This document shows, in pieces, positions 32,301-40,606 of a stretch of DNA of 44,633 nt. The stretch comes from a virus. The notes beneath the pieces were generated by a model, which saw only the letters and a list, made by a program, of their open reading frames with translations, was not told where the DNA came from and did not search any database. Location of the stretch: the IMG/VR virus record IMGVR_UViG_3300025133_000219, positions 1 to 44,633 of that record, one strand, 5' to 3'. The position numbers and the translations under genes are program-made. Every line of letters starts with the position of its first letter. Position 1 is the first letter of the stretch.

Positions 32301-34940
32301 CGGCTCGGTAGTCGCGATGTCTGTAGCAGGACCTCGCGTCAGCCCCAGCCCCAGCCCCTTTGAGAGCAAGTCCGGGTCGTTCAGGCGCATGACGATGCCG
32401 GAGGACGTACCTCTCCAGTCAATCCCTACGACGCCCATGTGGGCAGAGTCGGCAGTGCGATCGTCTGACCACTCCTTCGCATCGTCGAAGAAGAGGTTGG
32501 CGATTCGGACATCTAGATCGGCAGCGTAGCCGTCAGCTACCAGGTACTTCAGTAGCGCGAAGCCTTGAGTCGGCAAGTACAGGTGACCTCGAGCCGTGCT
32601 CGTAGCGTCGAAGTTCGGACGGGTGCCGTCGAAGTTCTGGAGGTACACCCGGAGAGGTACACCAGCGATTCGGTTGACGACGTACCAGCCATCATTCCCT
32701 TGCCCCTCTGTGATCCTGATGATCGACGGGGTGATCGACGGGTCCTTTACGTCATCCTCGAATGCTCGAATGTTCGACGTGGTGGTAGGGTTCATCCCTG
32801 CGGGGAACGTGACGCTGTTGTCTCCGCCGGCGAACTCCACATCGAACACATCCATCGGTAGTGCTGCGGCGTCCTCGTGAGTGCCGCACTCACGAAGGCC
32901 GAGCATGTGGTGCCCGTACTCCCTGCCCGCAACCCGATCCTCCTCATGGACGTAGCCCAGCCGACCGTAGCTGTTCGACTGCAGTACGTGGGTGCTCATC
33001 GATGCAGGGAAGCCGTTGAAACGGTCCTGCATGATCGAGTAGGAGTAGGAGCCTCCTGTGGGGATAGCCGGGTTGTTCTCTCCCGGCTCCACCACGACGT
33101 GTTCTGCGTCCAAGTAGTCGATGATGCAGAAGGACTGGTAGTTCCTCAGGGATCCACCGATCCCTCCAGGAATCACCATGAACTCTCGGCCAACATCGTC
33201 TAGAGAGAAGTTCTCTCCGGTGATGTAGACCACGTTGCCGGCCTGGATCGTAGCGGTGACTCCAGTCCTGTTGGACGTGCCTGCCTGCGGGGTCTTCGGC
33301 GTGAGGTTGTTCCACTCCGGGGCGTTCCAGTCCACGTTGACGAAGTACCCGCCACCACCGCCACGTCCCTGACCGTCGTAGGCGCCCTGGAGACTGATGC
33401 GTCTCCACAGGAGCTCCATGGTGACGTCGGCCTCACCTGCGTAACCGTTACCGCCAGGCAGAGTGTGGGCGAAGGGAGGCTGGGTGAAGTCGTCCGTGCT
33501 GTCCAGCAGCGGGCCCTTCATCTCCCGGATGACCTTCTGCACCAGGTCGTCTACCTCTTCCGAGGTGGAGAGAGCGATGCGGAGGAGGTGGTCTGTGGGC
33601 AGGCTGCAGAGGCTGTATCCGCCACCCAGCATGAGCGTGAACTTCGCCGCTCCGGCAGTTGCAGGGATGGGCGGGTCGAAGGTCAGCCACACGTCCTCTG
33701 AGAAGAGGCCTCCCTGGAAGATCTCCACGTTGCCGAAGACTCCGGTACCGGGGTTGAGCTCCCCTCGGTCGCCAGCGTTCGTGGGCCGTAGGAGGATCGT
33801 CTTCTCGTCGAAGACCTGCTCGACCGTGTACGACCCGTCGTGGTTGAAGGGGACGTTGACGGTGGATCCACTGATGGTGGCTACGTCACCAGGTACGACT
33901 CCGTCAGTGAGGAACGTGGCACCTGCACATCGAATGGCAGAGCGGTACAGGATCTCCGAAATGCCGACCGAGGCAGTCTTCTTGACGTTGACGCCTAGCA
34001 GTCCCTTGCCGTCCGCCGGGAGCCACGGGGCGGTCGAGTCCGCCATCGCTACAATCGGAGGATCAGTGTCCGAGCTGCCGAAGTTTGGGGGCGCTCCATT
34101 TCTCTGTCCGTGTGTCACAGCAGAGACTCTGACAGGGTACCCGCCTACAATGATCTCCACCCTGTTCGGGTCGGTGACCGCGAAGTAGTCGGCGATGTCC
34201 TGGAGGCTGGAGTCCTGATTGTCTAGGCCGATGCCCAGGTACACCCGGTCGGAGAGGCCGGCATTGATCGCAGAGAGTCCACCGACATTGATCTGGTCGA
34301 TGTTCCCGTCAGACTGCTTGATTCGAGCGGGCAGCCAAGGGTTGCCTACGGCGACGGAGTCCACCTCCACGATCATCGGGAGGGCTACCTCCCGCTCGAG
34401 ACAGGCGTTCAAGTAGTCTGCGTTGACCGACAACGCTCCAGCGACGCGGTTCAAGACGTCCGACGTGACATCCTCCCCGTCGGCGGCCATGTAGGTGCCG
34501 ACGGGGTTGTTCTCAGAGCCTCCAGCAGGGGAGTAGGCTCGGTCTCCTCCCTCTACTAGCGCCAGGGGATCAGGACTGACCGGGAAGCCGAGTAGCGCAG
34601 AGGCGTCGTTGCCTCCAGCGTCAACGATCTCTACCGAGGCGCCGTCACCCGAGGCGTTGGAGAGGATGACTACGTAGCCCCCTCGATCCTCTGCACTACC
34701 TACAGCGCCTAGAGCGGTGTTGATGTCTGCGATGATCGTGTTGATCACCAAGCCGCTGAAGCTGAGCGGGATAGCCGCACCACCGTCGATCTTGATCGAC
34801 ATGTCCGCAGGTAGGCCCATGCCCGGGAACTGCAGAGTGACGTCGCTGCGTCGGATGGACCCACGGATGGACGGCTGAGCCTGGATCAGCTCTCGGGCAT
34901 TGCCGCCCAGAATGGGTCGTCTCGTGTATCGGAGGGACAT
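29343..34940 (-). CDS. Giant virion protein, tail/baseplate or fibre-type
   Basis: A protein of about 1,865 residues, beta-rich throughout with many Gly, Asp, Thr and Val, and with no transmembrane segment or signal. The N-terminus (SIRGSIRRSDVTLQFPGMG) leads into repeated beta units such as AGNVVYITGEN and VPGDVATISG. Such composition is typical of long phage tail, baseplate or fibre proteins. ATG 34940 overlaps the previous stop (TGATG); a TTG one codon earlier is also possible. It is followed by a small basic protein. No enzymatic motif (lysozyme, peptidase, depolymerase) is obvious by eye, so receptor binding or baseplate structure is the cautious reading. Confidence 0.75.
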   Translation of the reverse strand: MSLRYTRRPILGGNARELIQAQPSIRGSIRRSDVTLQFPGMGLPADMSIKIDGGAAIPLSFSGLVINTIIADINTALGAVGSAEDRGGYVVILSNASGDGASVEIVDAGGNDASALLGFPVSPDPLALVEGGDRAYSPAGGSENNPVGTYMAADGEDVTSDVLNRVAGALSVNADYLNACLEREVALPMIVEVDSVAVGNPWLPARIKQSDGNIDQINVGGLSAINAGLSDRVYLGIGLDNQDSSLQDIADYFAVTDPNRVEIIVGGYPVRVSAVTHGQRNGAPPNFGSSDTDPPIVAMADSTAPWLPADGKGLLGVNVKKTASVGISEILYRSAIRCAGATFLTDGVVPGDVATISGSTVNVPFNHDGSYTVEQVFDEKTILLRPTNAGDRGELNPGTGVFGNVEIFQGGLFSEDVWLTFDPPIPATAGAAKFTLMLGGGYSLCSLPTDHLLRIALSTSEEVDDLVQKVIREMKGPLLDSTDDFTQPPFAHTLPGGNGYAGEADVTMELLWRRISLQGAYDGQGRGGGGGYFVNVDWNAPEWNNLTPKTPQAGTSNRTGVTATIQAGNVVYITGENFSLDDVGREFMVIPGGIGGSLRNYQSFCIIDYLDAEHVVVEPGENNPAIPTGGSYSYSIMQDRFNGFPASMSTHVLQSNSYGRLGYVHEEDRVAGREYGHHMLGLRECGTHEDAAALPMDVFDVEFAGGDNSVTFPAGMNPTTTSNIRAFEDDVKDPSITPSIIRITEGQGNDGWYVVNRIAGVPLRVYLQNFDGTRPNFDATSTARGHLYLPTQGFALLKYLVADGYAADLDVRIANLFFDDAKEWSDDRTADSAHMGVVGIDWRGTSSGIVMRLNDPDLLSKGLGLGLTRGPATDIATTEPARGFLARHYGDSEDADTVKRGGWAGALIADTYSMDGTKASPSMMGTALYLAQVGTDSAFVAVGWQTGGAHADLPNPDDITFVDGKATGVIVREDRWSMMQGGALEIMGGVYQWDPRISWPDGENLHEMYGGTYSELSSTSRFSNSPMSEPWMRYWETNHDVAREGNPAVLEERISARLGQPGRVLPYRGTGGHLCTIEAPDAASSRSARTSGFVRFYTHPGTPVEDPSAFVGQIARLYDLAGANAAKAGDYVIVNVSLDESITGLGYRYHLFEVYHPDYVGATALTADASANQRITVLGNRWHWANLDIESWFTVGTYMTATPGEDPDIAFKQLGAFGRFLDKDSKARDMAGYPMGLGPNGPLSPPTLFLNDYAAGMSRKEEALLGALQNASRPPIANQAWHPLYEPLDLGDLGDLNFNSSEWVFRDNGVGGTFRLSTDFKDPDNLFDDVSEPLGAILLNWSNGTAEADPETLHAYTGGARWVRQRHFRIRVKIGLRWSGTQNFDDEKTISVALVGQNFAPWNEAAPAQTFQLLPDVTTFTELFFDSPDDLREAAADALSDGTPVMVRLGLGQTWMRDVEHEAGTGEEKLFIYSLVVDTEAVDVHHGVLVNEGPVLAAGFSIAGTAMDYKSYGPESAECYSEGGYGDEVPWDDRSRTYGATVTGDEGKISPPNMAFLAGRRVLHLDGEVKLTGENFLDLADPYLYWRRGKHSACFNFVHDRFMPQSPLDDGLGCFPPMVGHIIRLDPPHGSILSSLTVGFGYRPGGKDVEGSWTPDGGIFYGTSCTPGGMTQASASDIGFLLELHRYWVSPTENAFDEEREVGAAVVSSIAHGFSEVILSKEVDIPWMEGVAPTTKSIDQKCDGNEINQDVRTDRQYLLKLDLHEELYTEVEDPQVTVLNPAHVDRRQFSYALVLRCWGKGGGVNQDVNHYLVDNPDGTSGMRIGLASDISANAASATVFTAVKQITRFKFLGATLGCQYNRINP

Positions 34941-35584
34941 CAAACCACCCGGAGTTCGTAGATGACCTCTAGCGTACGCCCAGTCGTCTTGGTGAAGGGG
35001 TCGAAGGTCTTGTAGCCAACCGGAGCGGTCAGCTTAGCCGTGTCGAATGCCGTAGGACGCGGAGGGATGTTGCTGTTGGCTGGATCACCGTCCGTGAAGC
35101 AGCCGAATTCAGTGAGTACGACTGGGCCGGCCAGGCTGATCTCTGTCTCGGCGTATTCTCGGATGAGCTGCACCGAGGTCTTCGGGGTACCCAGACTGAC
35201 GGAGGGGAAAGTGGCAGGGACCTGAGCCGCTGCCAGGAACTCTCCTGCGACGTAGGGAACAGGATCCACCAGGCGAGCTACCGCAGCTACCTCAGGGGTA
35301 GAGCCGGTGCCTAGGCCGAAGTACAACAGAGCGTCATCACGATTCTTGGTACGCGTAGGAACCAGCGAGGCCAGGCTGATGGTCTCGACGATGTACTCAC
35401 GACCCGTCAGGGTCCAGATGTTGTGTCCTTCCCGGCGGCTACCGGGAACGATCTTCCCCCGTTCCCGCATAAGGCACGAGAAGTGGCCCCCGATGGTGGG
35501 GCCGTCGTGGGGCGGGGGGTCAGGCGACGGACCACGGCCACCGAAGAAGAGCCTGTCTGCGATCCTTGCGAAGTCTTTGAACAT
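34940..35584 (-). CDS. Virion structural protein, baseplate/tail-associated candidate
   Basis: A 214-residue protein between two giant virion genes. A Pro-rich linker near residues 17-30 is followed by a beta-rich domain with HNIWTLTGREYIVETISLAS, GLGTGSTPEV and VDPVPYVAGEFLAA, a pattern seen in phage tail proteins. AGGT lies before the ATG at 35584. Its stop overlaps the start of the next gene, so the two are coupled and probably assemble together. The exact assembly position is unknown. Confidence 0.72.
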   Translation of the reverse strand: MFKDFARIADRLFFGGRGPSPDPPPHDGPTIGGHFSCLMRERGKIVPGSRREGHNIWTLTGREYIVETISLASLVPTRTKNRDDALLYFGLGTGSTPEVAAVARLVDPVPYVAGEFLAAAQVPATFPSVSLGTPKTSVQLIREYAETEISLAGPVVLTEFGCFTDGDPANSNIPPRPTAFDTAKLTAPVGYKTFDPFTKTTGRTLEVIYELRVV

Positions 35585-35586
35585 TC

Positions 35587-38500
35587 TTACCTCACTACGC
35601 GGAGAAGCCTACCAGTTACCGCTCCAGCCGGAGCCGGAGCGTTCGTCAGGTCGAAGGTCGTGGCTGCGGTCACAGCAGAGATCACGTACTGCCCCGCATC
35701 GACTCCGTCCAAGATCTCAAAGAGATCCCCTGGATTCAGCTGGTTGTTCACTAGATCGCCTCCCAAGTACGTTACCGTATCTCCTGCGATGGTGAACGCC
35801 AAGTCGTCATCCAGCACCTCTACCGTGGCCGGAACCACGGACGTCTGCAGATCAGTCTCGAGGGTAAGGTCGTTCCCGGACACGCCAGCGATCTTGTATA
35901 CACCGGAGTTGTCCCCTACGACCTGCACATAGTGACCTATCGCAGCGCCGCCAGCCTGGAAGTCGGTACCGGCAGAGGAAAGCACTCTGCCGCTGGCTGT
36001 GACGTCAGCGATGCCTGTCAAGGCACCTACTACTGCTCGAGGGCGCTCCATCACCAGCGTCAGCTGATCCTTCAGGGACCAGTGCTTGAGCTGGTTGAGT
36101 AGCATGCCACCGCCCTCACCCAGACCCTTAGTACGTCGGATCTCCCAGTCTGCTCCGCCGTAGTTGGCAGGTGGGGGAGGGCGAACGTACAGCTCGGTAG
36201 CGCTAATCACGTCCAAGACCTGATACGTGCCAGCACTGGGCCCGTCCAGGATGCGGAGCTCGTCGAAGGTCTGTAGTAGCTCGAGGTCGAAGTTCTGGGC
36301 AGCGACGGAGACCTGGTTGCTCCCAGCCACCGTTGCCATGTTCTTCTGGCCGCTGAGGATGGGGTTGGTGCGGAGACACTCCCTCACGATGCTGTACACG
36401 GCAGATGAAGACGCTGCGGGAGTCGGGTCGATGCGGAGAGTGGTCCAAGGGAATACGCCGCTAGTAGTCTCCCAAGGATTCGGCCCAATTCCTGGATTGA
36501 TCATCTCCGTGATCGTGTAGACCTCCCGGTTAGCGGTGTCCCAGATGATCAGCTTGTCACCTACCGCGACCCCCTCCGTGTAGAAGCCGTTCAGCCCGTC
36601 CACCACGGTGTTGACACCTGCTGACATGGTGAGCTTCGACCCATTCGTGATCTCGTACCCGGTGGGCCGGTACACGAAGAAGGTCTGAGCCGTGTCCGCC
36701 TGAAGCCCATCGACACCCGGAGCTGCGAAGGGGTAGGTGGTGTGCTGCTTGATCACCAGGTCGGTGTCGGAGCTAACGCTGTCTACCTCGTACCAGCCCG
36801 CGTTCTGCCCTAGAGGGATGTACAGCAGGTCACCTGCACGTACCAGGGGATCGTTGTGCCACACCGTCAATGCCGAGTAGGCGGGGTGAGGGGCGTTCGC
36901 TAGCGGGGCCTGGAACCCTCCTCGCACGGAGGACACGGTGGCCGTGGCTCCGGCACCGTCAGGCGTCACCAGGTCCCAGCCTGCGAACATCTGCCGAGAC
37001 ATGAGGGGAGGGGCCCCTAGGAAGTTCAGGTGGAAGCCTAGCCCGTTGTGGGCATCCAGCTGAGCGGTGGCCTCGATGGGGAAGATGTCGTCGGTGAGGT
37101 ACTGCTTACCGTGGGTGTAGAGCGTGTCCTGGATCTCCATGTCATCGGTGAGCGGCTTCACCATCTTGGCGACCACATCGACCCAAGCAGGGTCGAACAC
37201 CTTGACGAACTGGGCCGCCAGATCCAAGTCATCTGGGTTCACTACGTCGATGCTCGCTCGCAGAGACCACCGGTGGTACTTCTGAAGCTCTGCGGACGAG
37301 GCGCCCTGGTGATACTCCCCCTTCCACCAGTCGGGATCGTTCACGTAATCCGAGACGACGACCCCCTTGGACAGGGCAGCAAACCGCTCCACCGTATCCC
37401 CGACCTTGTATGTCTCCCCTGTCGCAGGATTGGTCTCGAGCCCTGCAAAGTCAACTACGTCGTCAGCATTCAGGGGCGGGAAGAAGTAGATCCTCACCAG
37501 CCCTGTGCCCACCCCATCATCATCCAGGTCTTCTACAAGGATCCTTCCCAACGAGGGCAGCCCGGTGTCGGGGTCCAGGGAGTAGTCCTCCTTGATGTCC
37601 AGGATCTGCCCCCGCACGTCAGCGACCGGCAGCCCTAGAAGGATCTGCACACCGAGGCGGATGTTGCCCTCCTTGGGTCCATTGGCCCAGGCGTACATGA
37701 GGCCCAGTACCGCTTCTCGGTAGGTGGTAGAGCTGGTGTTCCTGGAACTGAGATCCTCCTCGGAGAAGGAGACCATCATTCCGAAGTTGTCTTCGATGAC
37801 CTCTGAGTTGTCCAGGAAGGTCACCTCCGCCCACAGCCGGTCAGGGGCAGGGGCAGTCACTGAAAACGTGCCAGGAACGAAGCGAATGAACGTGCCAGAC
37901 GTGCTCCGCTCCAGTGTGTACGGCAACGCAGTGTCAGTGAACAGGAAGGCGGCCCCCGTAAGAGAGTTCAACACCTGCAGCTGCGTCTCTGACAACACCT
38001 GGACTATGGTGTAGTCGAGCTCCAACACCTTCAACGTGTCGCCTATTCGGACGTTCCGGCTGAGGAATCTTCCGGCTGCCGAGGTGAATGTCGGAGACCC
38101 TAGAGTGGTCGCACCATCTCGTCCGGAGAAGTCCATCTCCCCGTCAACTACGTACTCCAGGTTCTCCGTGAGCGACACCGGGATGTTGGGCACCTGTGTA
38201 AGCGCCCCATCCCGACTTGCCACGTGCACGTCTCCGTCCTGGAGCGACACGAAGGGGGTAGCGATGTACTCCCGCAGGCCGGGGATAGCTCGAGTCTTTT
38301 CGTCTACGAGGATGAGAGAGTTCCGAATGATTCCCTGAGCAGCGACGTAGAAAGTGTGCCCCGCAATCGTAACGGGCTCCCCGAACTCGACGGGGATGTT
38401 GTGGTACATGGCAGAGAACTGGTAGCTGCGAACTCCAGTATTCAGGGACGCAGCATCCCCCTCCAGGACCAGGTCCCCCAGCCCATTCCGAGTGGCTCCT

Positions 38501-40302
38501 GCTACCCCCAAGCTCTCCGCAAGCGCCTCAATCTCTACATCGGTAAGATCGAGTACAGCTCCGGGAGACACCGTGCCCGTAGTGATCTCGAACCCCAAAC
38601 GGTTTCGATCCACGCCCACCACAGTACATAGAACCTCGGCCACCTTGCCTGTCGCGAGGTAAGTCACCTCCGCGATCAACACATCGCCTGAGGAGACCCC
38701 AAGCTCTTCGAAGTTCAGGGAAGTGGACACCAACGTGTGAGGGATTCGCCATTCGGCCGCCGAAAGCCCTCCTGTGATCTCCTCACGATCTAGAAGAGCT
38801 AGAGACAGCGGACCCGGTCCTACAGGGGGAGCAGGCTGCGCTTCAGAATTCTTGACCCGACGGATCGTGTACGCCTTCCCATTGACTAGCAGGACTCGGC
38901 CCTCTGCAGTGCTGATGGTGGGAAGGGCGAAGGTCACCGATTGGGGGAAGGGGCCTCTCAGGGGCTGATCCAGGTAGTATCCGTCCCCTGCGGGGGTGAT
39001 TCCGCTGATCGTGAAACGGCCCGAGTTCGGCGAACCGTACACGTCAATAGTCCTACCGATTGCCGAGGTGAAAGCGAACCTCTCCCCGGTACGGATCTCG
39101 TACGTTCCTAGAACGGTGCCCACCCCTCCCAGACTCTCTGTCCGCAAGGTCGTGAAGTCCTCGTCAGGTAGGGGCACGGCCACTACATCAGTGAAGGGGG
39201 AGTCGTCCTCGTCTTCTACGACCGCATTGGATGCGGAGATCAGGGTGAATGCGTGCGAGCCCGAAGCACTGAACGTCTGGGAAAGGCGCAATGAGTTGTT
39301 GTTGGGGAGTCCTCCGGCAACGCCGATAGCCTCGATACGGAACACGCCGCCGCCCACTCCGGAGGGCAATCGGATTCCGTCACCCACATCCAGACCTACG
39401 ACAGCGCTGAAGTCCACTGTTGCTGACAGGGCCACGTCGCTACCCAGAACGACTGACAGGTCTCCTACAGGTCCGGAGCCCAACACCTCTACTGCTGGCG
39501 CGGGGAACACTGTGGACCTTCGCAGGACGTAGCTCTGTAGATCGTTGCCTACTCGATCTATGACGTAGTTCCCAGCGTTGGTCCCGAGGCTGGTAAGCAC
39601 TTGTAGGGTGCGGCCTGCATTCTCCTCTCTAACCGCACCCTGCAGAGCTACGAAGATACGGGAGTCCAGCACCACCCCGATCAAGGGCTCCCCTACTGCA
39701 CCGGTAATGGCTGTAGACCCGTCCGCCCGGTTCCCGAAGTGGAAGTAGTGCTGCGAGGGTTCCAGATCCAGTCGGGGCTCGTAGGCCTCCCATCGCCTCT
39801 GGTAGAGATCTTGAATGGAAACGATCGACTTGTTGTAGTCGGTCTGGAATACGTCGAGGAGCTCCGCAGCAGCTTGCTGCATGTAAGACGACCAGAGAAC
39901 TGTCAGGGCGTCGGCGTCCTCTATCCCTGACCAAAAATCCCCCAACACCCGGAAGAAGAACTTGCCGTCGGGAAGAATGTCCGTGCTGGTGGGAGCCTGG
40001 ATCAGACCTACGTTGACAACACTCTCTGCTCTAACACTGTCAAGGGTGCCGTCATTGACGACTAGTCCGACTACGTAAGGACCTCGGATGTCAGGCGAGT
40101 ACGTGGCTACCCCATCCAGGATCTCTACCAGGTCTGCGTCTACCAGCCTCGAGCCCAGGGGGCGAGACACGAATGACCAGGAGTACGTGAGCGCGTCACC
40201 GTCAGGGTCTACGCTGGCTCGGCCGTCCAGCCGGACGGTCACCCCCGTCACAGCACGCTGCTCGGCTGGACGGATTACGGCGGTGGGAGGTAGTCCAGGC
40301 AC
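35587..40302 (-). CDS. Giant virion protein with N-terminal PKD-like domain
   Basis: A 1,571-residue beta-rich protein. Residues about 5-98 form a PKD/immunoglobulin-like domain (LDGRASVDPDGDALTYSWSF, then VVNDGTLDS). Residues 105-180 are helical and aromatic (FWSGIEDADALTVLWSSYM), resembling the assembly region of large tail proteins. Much of the rest consists of repeated units of the form GD-x-L-x-I-x-x-G-x-x-A-G-x-Y-x-I-x-x-V. The start is GTG 40302; an in-frame stop lies five codons upstream, so no longer start exists. It probably lies in the baseplate or tail. The PKD call is good; the role is inference. Confidence 0.8.
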   Translation of the reverse strand: MPGLPPTAVIRPAEQRAVTGVTVRLDGRASVDPDGDALTYSWSFVSRPLGSRLVDADLVEILDGVATYSPDIRGPYVVGLVVNDGTLDSVRAESVVNVGLIQAPTSTDILPDGKFFFRVLGDFWSGIEDADALTVLWSSYMQQAAAELLDVFQTDYNKSIVSIQDLYQRRWEAYEPRLDLEPSQHYFHFGNRADGSTAITGAVGEPLIGVVLDSRIFVALQGAVREENAGRTLQVLTSLGTNAGNYVIDRVGNDLQSYVLRRSTVFPAPAVEVLGSGPVGDLSVVLGSDVALSATVDFSAVVGLDVGDGIRLPSGVGGGVFRIEAIGVAGGLPNNNSLRLSQTFSASGSHAFTLISASNAVVEDEDDSPFTDVVAVPLPDEDFTTLRTESLGGVGTVLGTYEIRTGERFAFTSAIGRTIDVYGSPNSGRFTISGITPAGDGYYLDQPLRGPFPQSVTFALPTISTAEGRVLLVNGKAYTIRRVKNSEAQPAPPVGPGPLSLALLDREEITGGLSAAEWRIPHTLVSTSLNFEELGVSSGDVLIAEVTYLATGKVAEVLCTVVGVDRNRLGFEITTGTVSPGAVLDLTDVEIEALAESLGVAGATRNGLGDLVLEGDAASLNTGVRSYQFSAMYHNIPVEFGEPVTIAGHTFYVAAQGIIRNSLILVDEKTRAIPGLREYIATPFVSLQDGDVHVASRDGALTQVPNIPVSLTENLEYVVDGEMDFSGRDGATTLGSPTFTSAAGRFLSRNVRIGDTLKVLELDYTIVQVLSETQLQVLNSLTGAAFLFTDTALPYTLERSTSGTFIRFVPGTFSVTAPAPDRLWAEVTFLDNSEVIEDNFGMMVSFSEEDLSSRNTSSTTYREAVLGLMYAWANGPKEGNIRLGVQILLGLPVADVRGQILDIKEDYSLDPDTGLPSLGRILVEDLDDDGVGTGLVRIYFFPPLNADDVVDFAGLETNPATGETYKVGDTVERFAALSKGVVVSDYVNDPDWWKGEYHQGASSAELQKYHRWSLRASIDVVNPDDLDLAAQFVKVFDPAWVDVVAKMVKPLTDDMEIQDTLYTHGKQYLTDDIFPIEATAQLDAHNGLGFHLNFLGAPPLMSRQMFAGWDLVTPDGAGATATVSSVRGGFQAPLANAPHPAYSALTVWHNDPLVRAGDLLYIPLGQNAGWYEVDSVSSDTDLVIKQHTTYPFAAPGVDGLQADTAQTFFVYRPTGYEITNGSKLTMSAGVNTVVDGLNGFYTEGVAVGDKLIIWDTANREVYTITEMINPGIGPNPWETTSGVFPWTTLRIDPTPAASSSAVYSIVRECLRTNPILSGQKNMATVAGSNQVSVAAQNFDLELLQTFDELRILDGPSAGTYQVLDVISATELYVRPPPPANYGGADWEIRRTKGLGEGGGMLLNQLKHWSLKDQLTLVMERPRAVVGALTGIADVTASGRVLSSAGTDFQAGGAAIGHYVQVVGDNSGVYKIAGVSGNDLTLETDLQTSVVPATVEVLDDDLAFTIAGDTVTYLGGDLVNNQLNPGDLFEILDGVDAGQYVISAVTAATTFDLTNAPAPAGAVTGRLLRVVR

Positions 40303-40327
40303 TAGATGCTCGTGCTAGCCTTCAGGA

Positions 40328-40606
40328 ATGCTGGTTGAAATGACTGAAGAGGAGTTGTTGGCCGCCCTTGAGGGAGAGGAGTGCATCCTAGACCAGGTGG
40401 CTCAGCCCGGACTAGACGCTGTGAAGTCGGCAACCTGCCCGGAGTGCGGGGCTCGCCCCCTCCCCATGGTTGATCCGCACAACCCTCTGCATGCATTCTT
40501 GCCGACATTCAACTACGTCGCCAACTGCCCGGACTGCGGGTGCCAGTTCAGCCCACAGAGTGGAGTGATACGGAAAGTAGGAGGGTTCAGCCCGATCATC
40601 ACCTGA
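40328..40606 (+). CDS. Plus-strand zinc-knuckle gene between virion genes (moron-like)
   Basis: A 92-residue protein on the strand opposite to both flanking virion genes. The acidic N-terminus (TEEELLAALEGEE) is followed by two CPxCG knuckles, CPECG near 37-41 and CPDCGC near 67-72, about 27 residues apart, forming one zinc site. An ATG at 40340 is an alternative start. Its 3' end overlaps the convergent gene by eight bases. Inserted opposite-strand single genes in virion operons are typical of morons, which often alter the host. The two well-formed knuckles argue for a real gene; function is unknown. Confidence 0.75.
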   Translation: MLVEMTEEELLAALEGEECILDQVAQPGLDAVKSATCPECGARPLPMVDPHNPLHAFLPTFNYVANCPDCGCQFSPQSGVIRKVGGFSPIIT

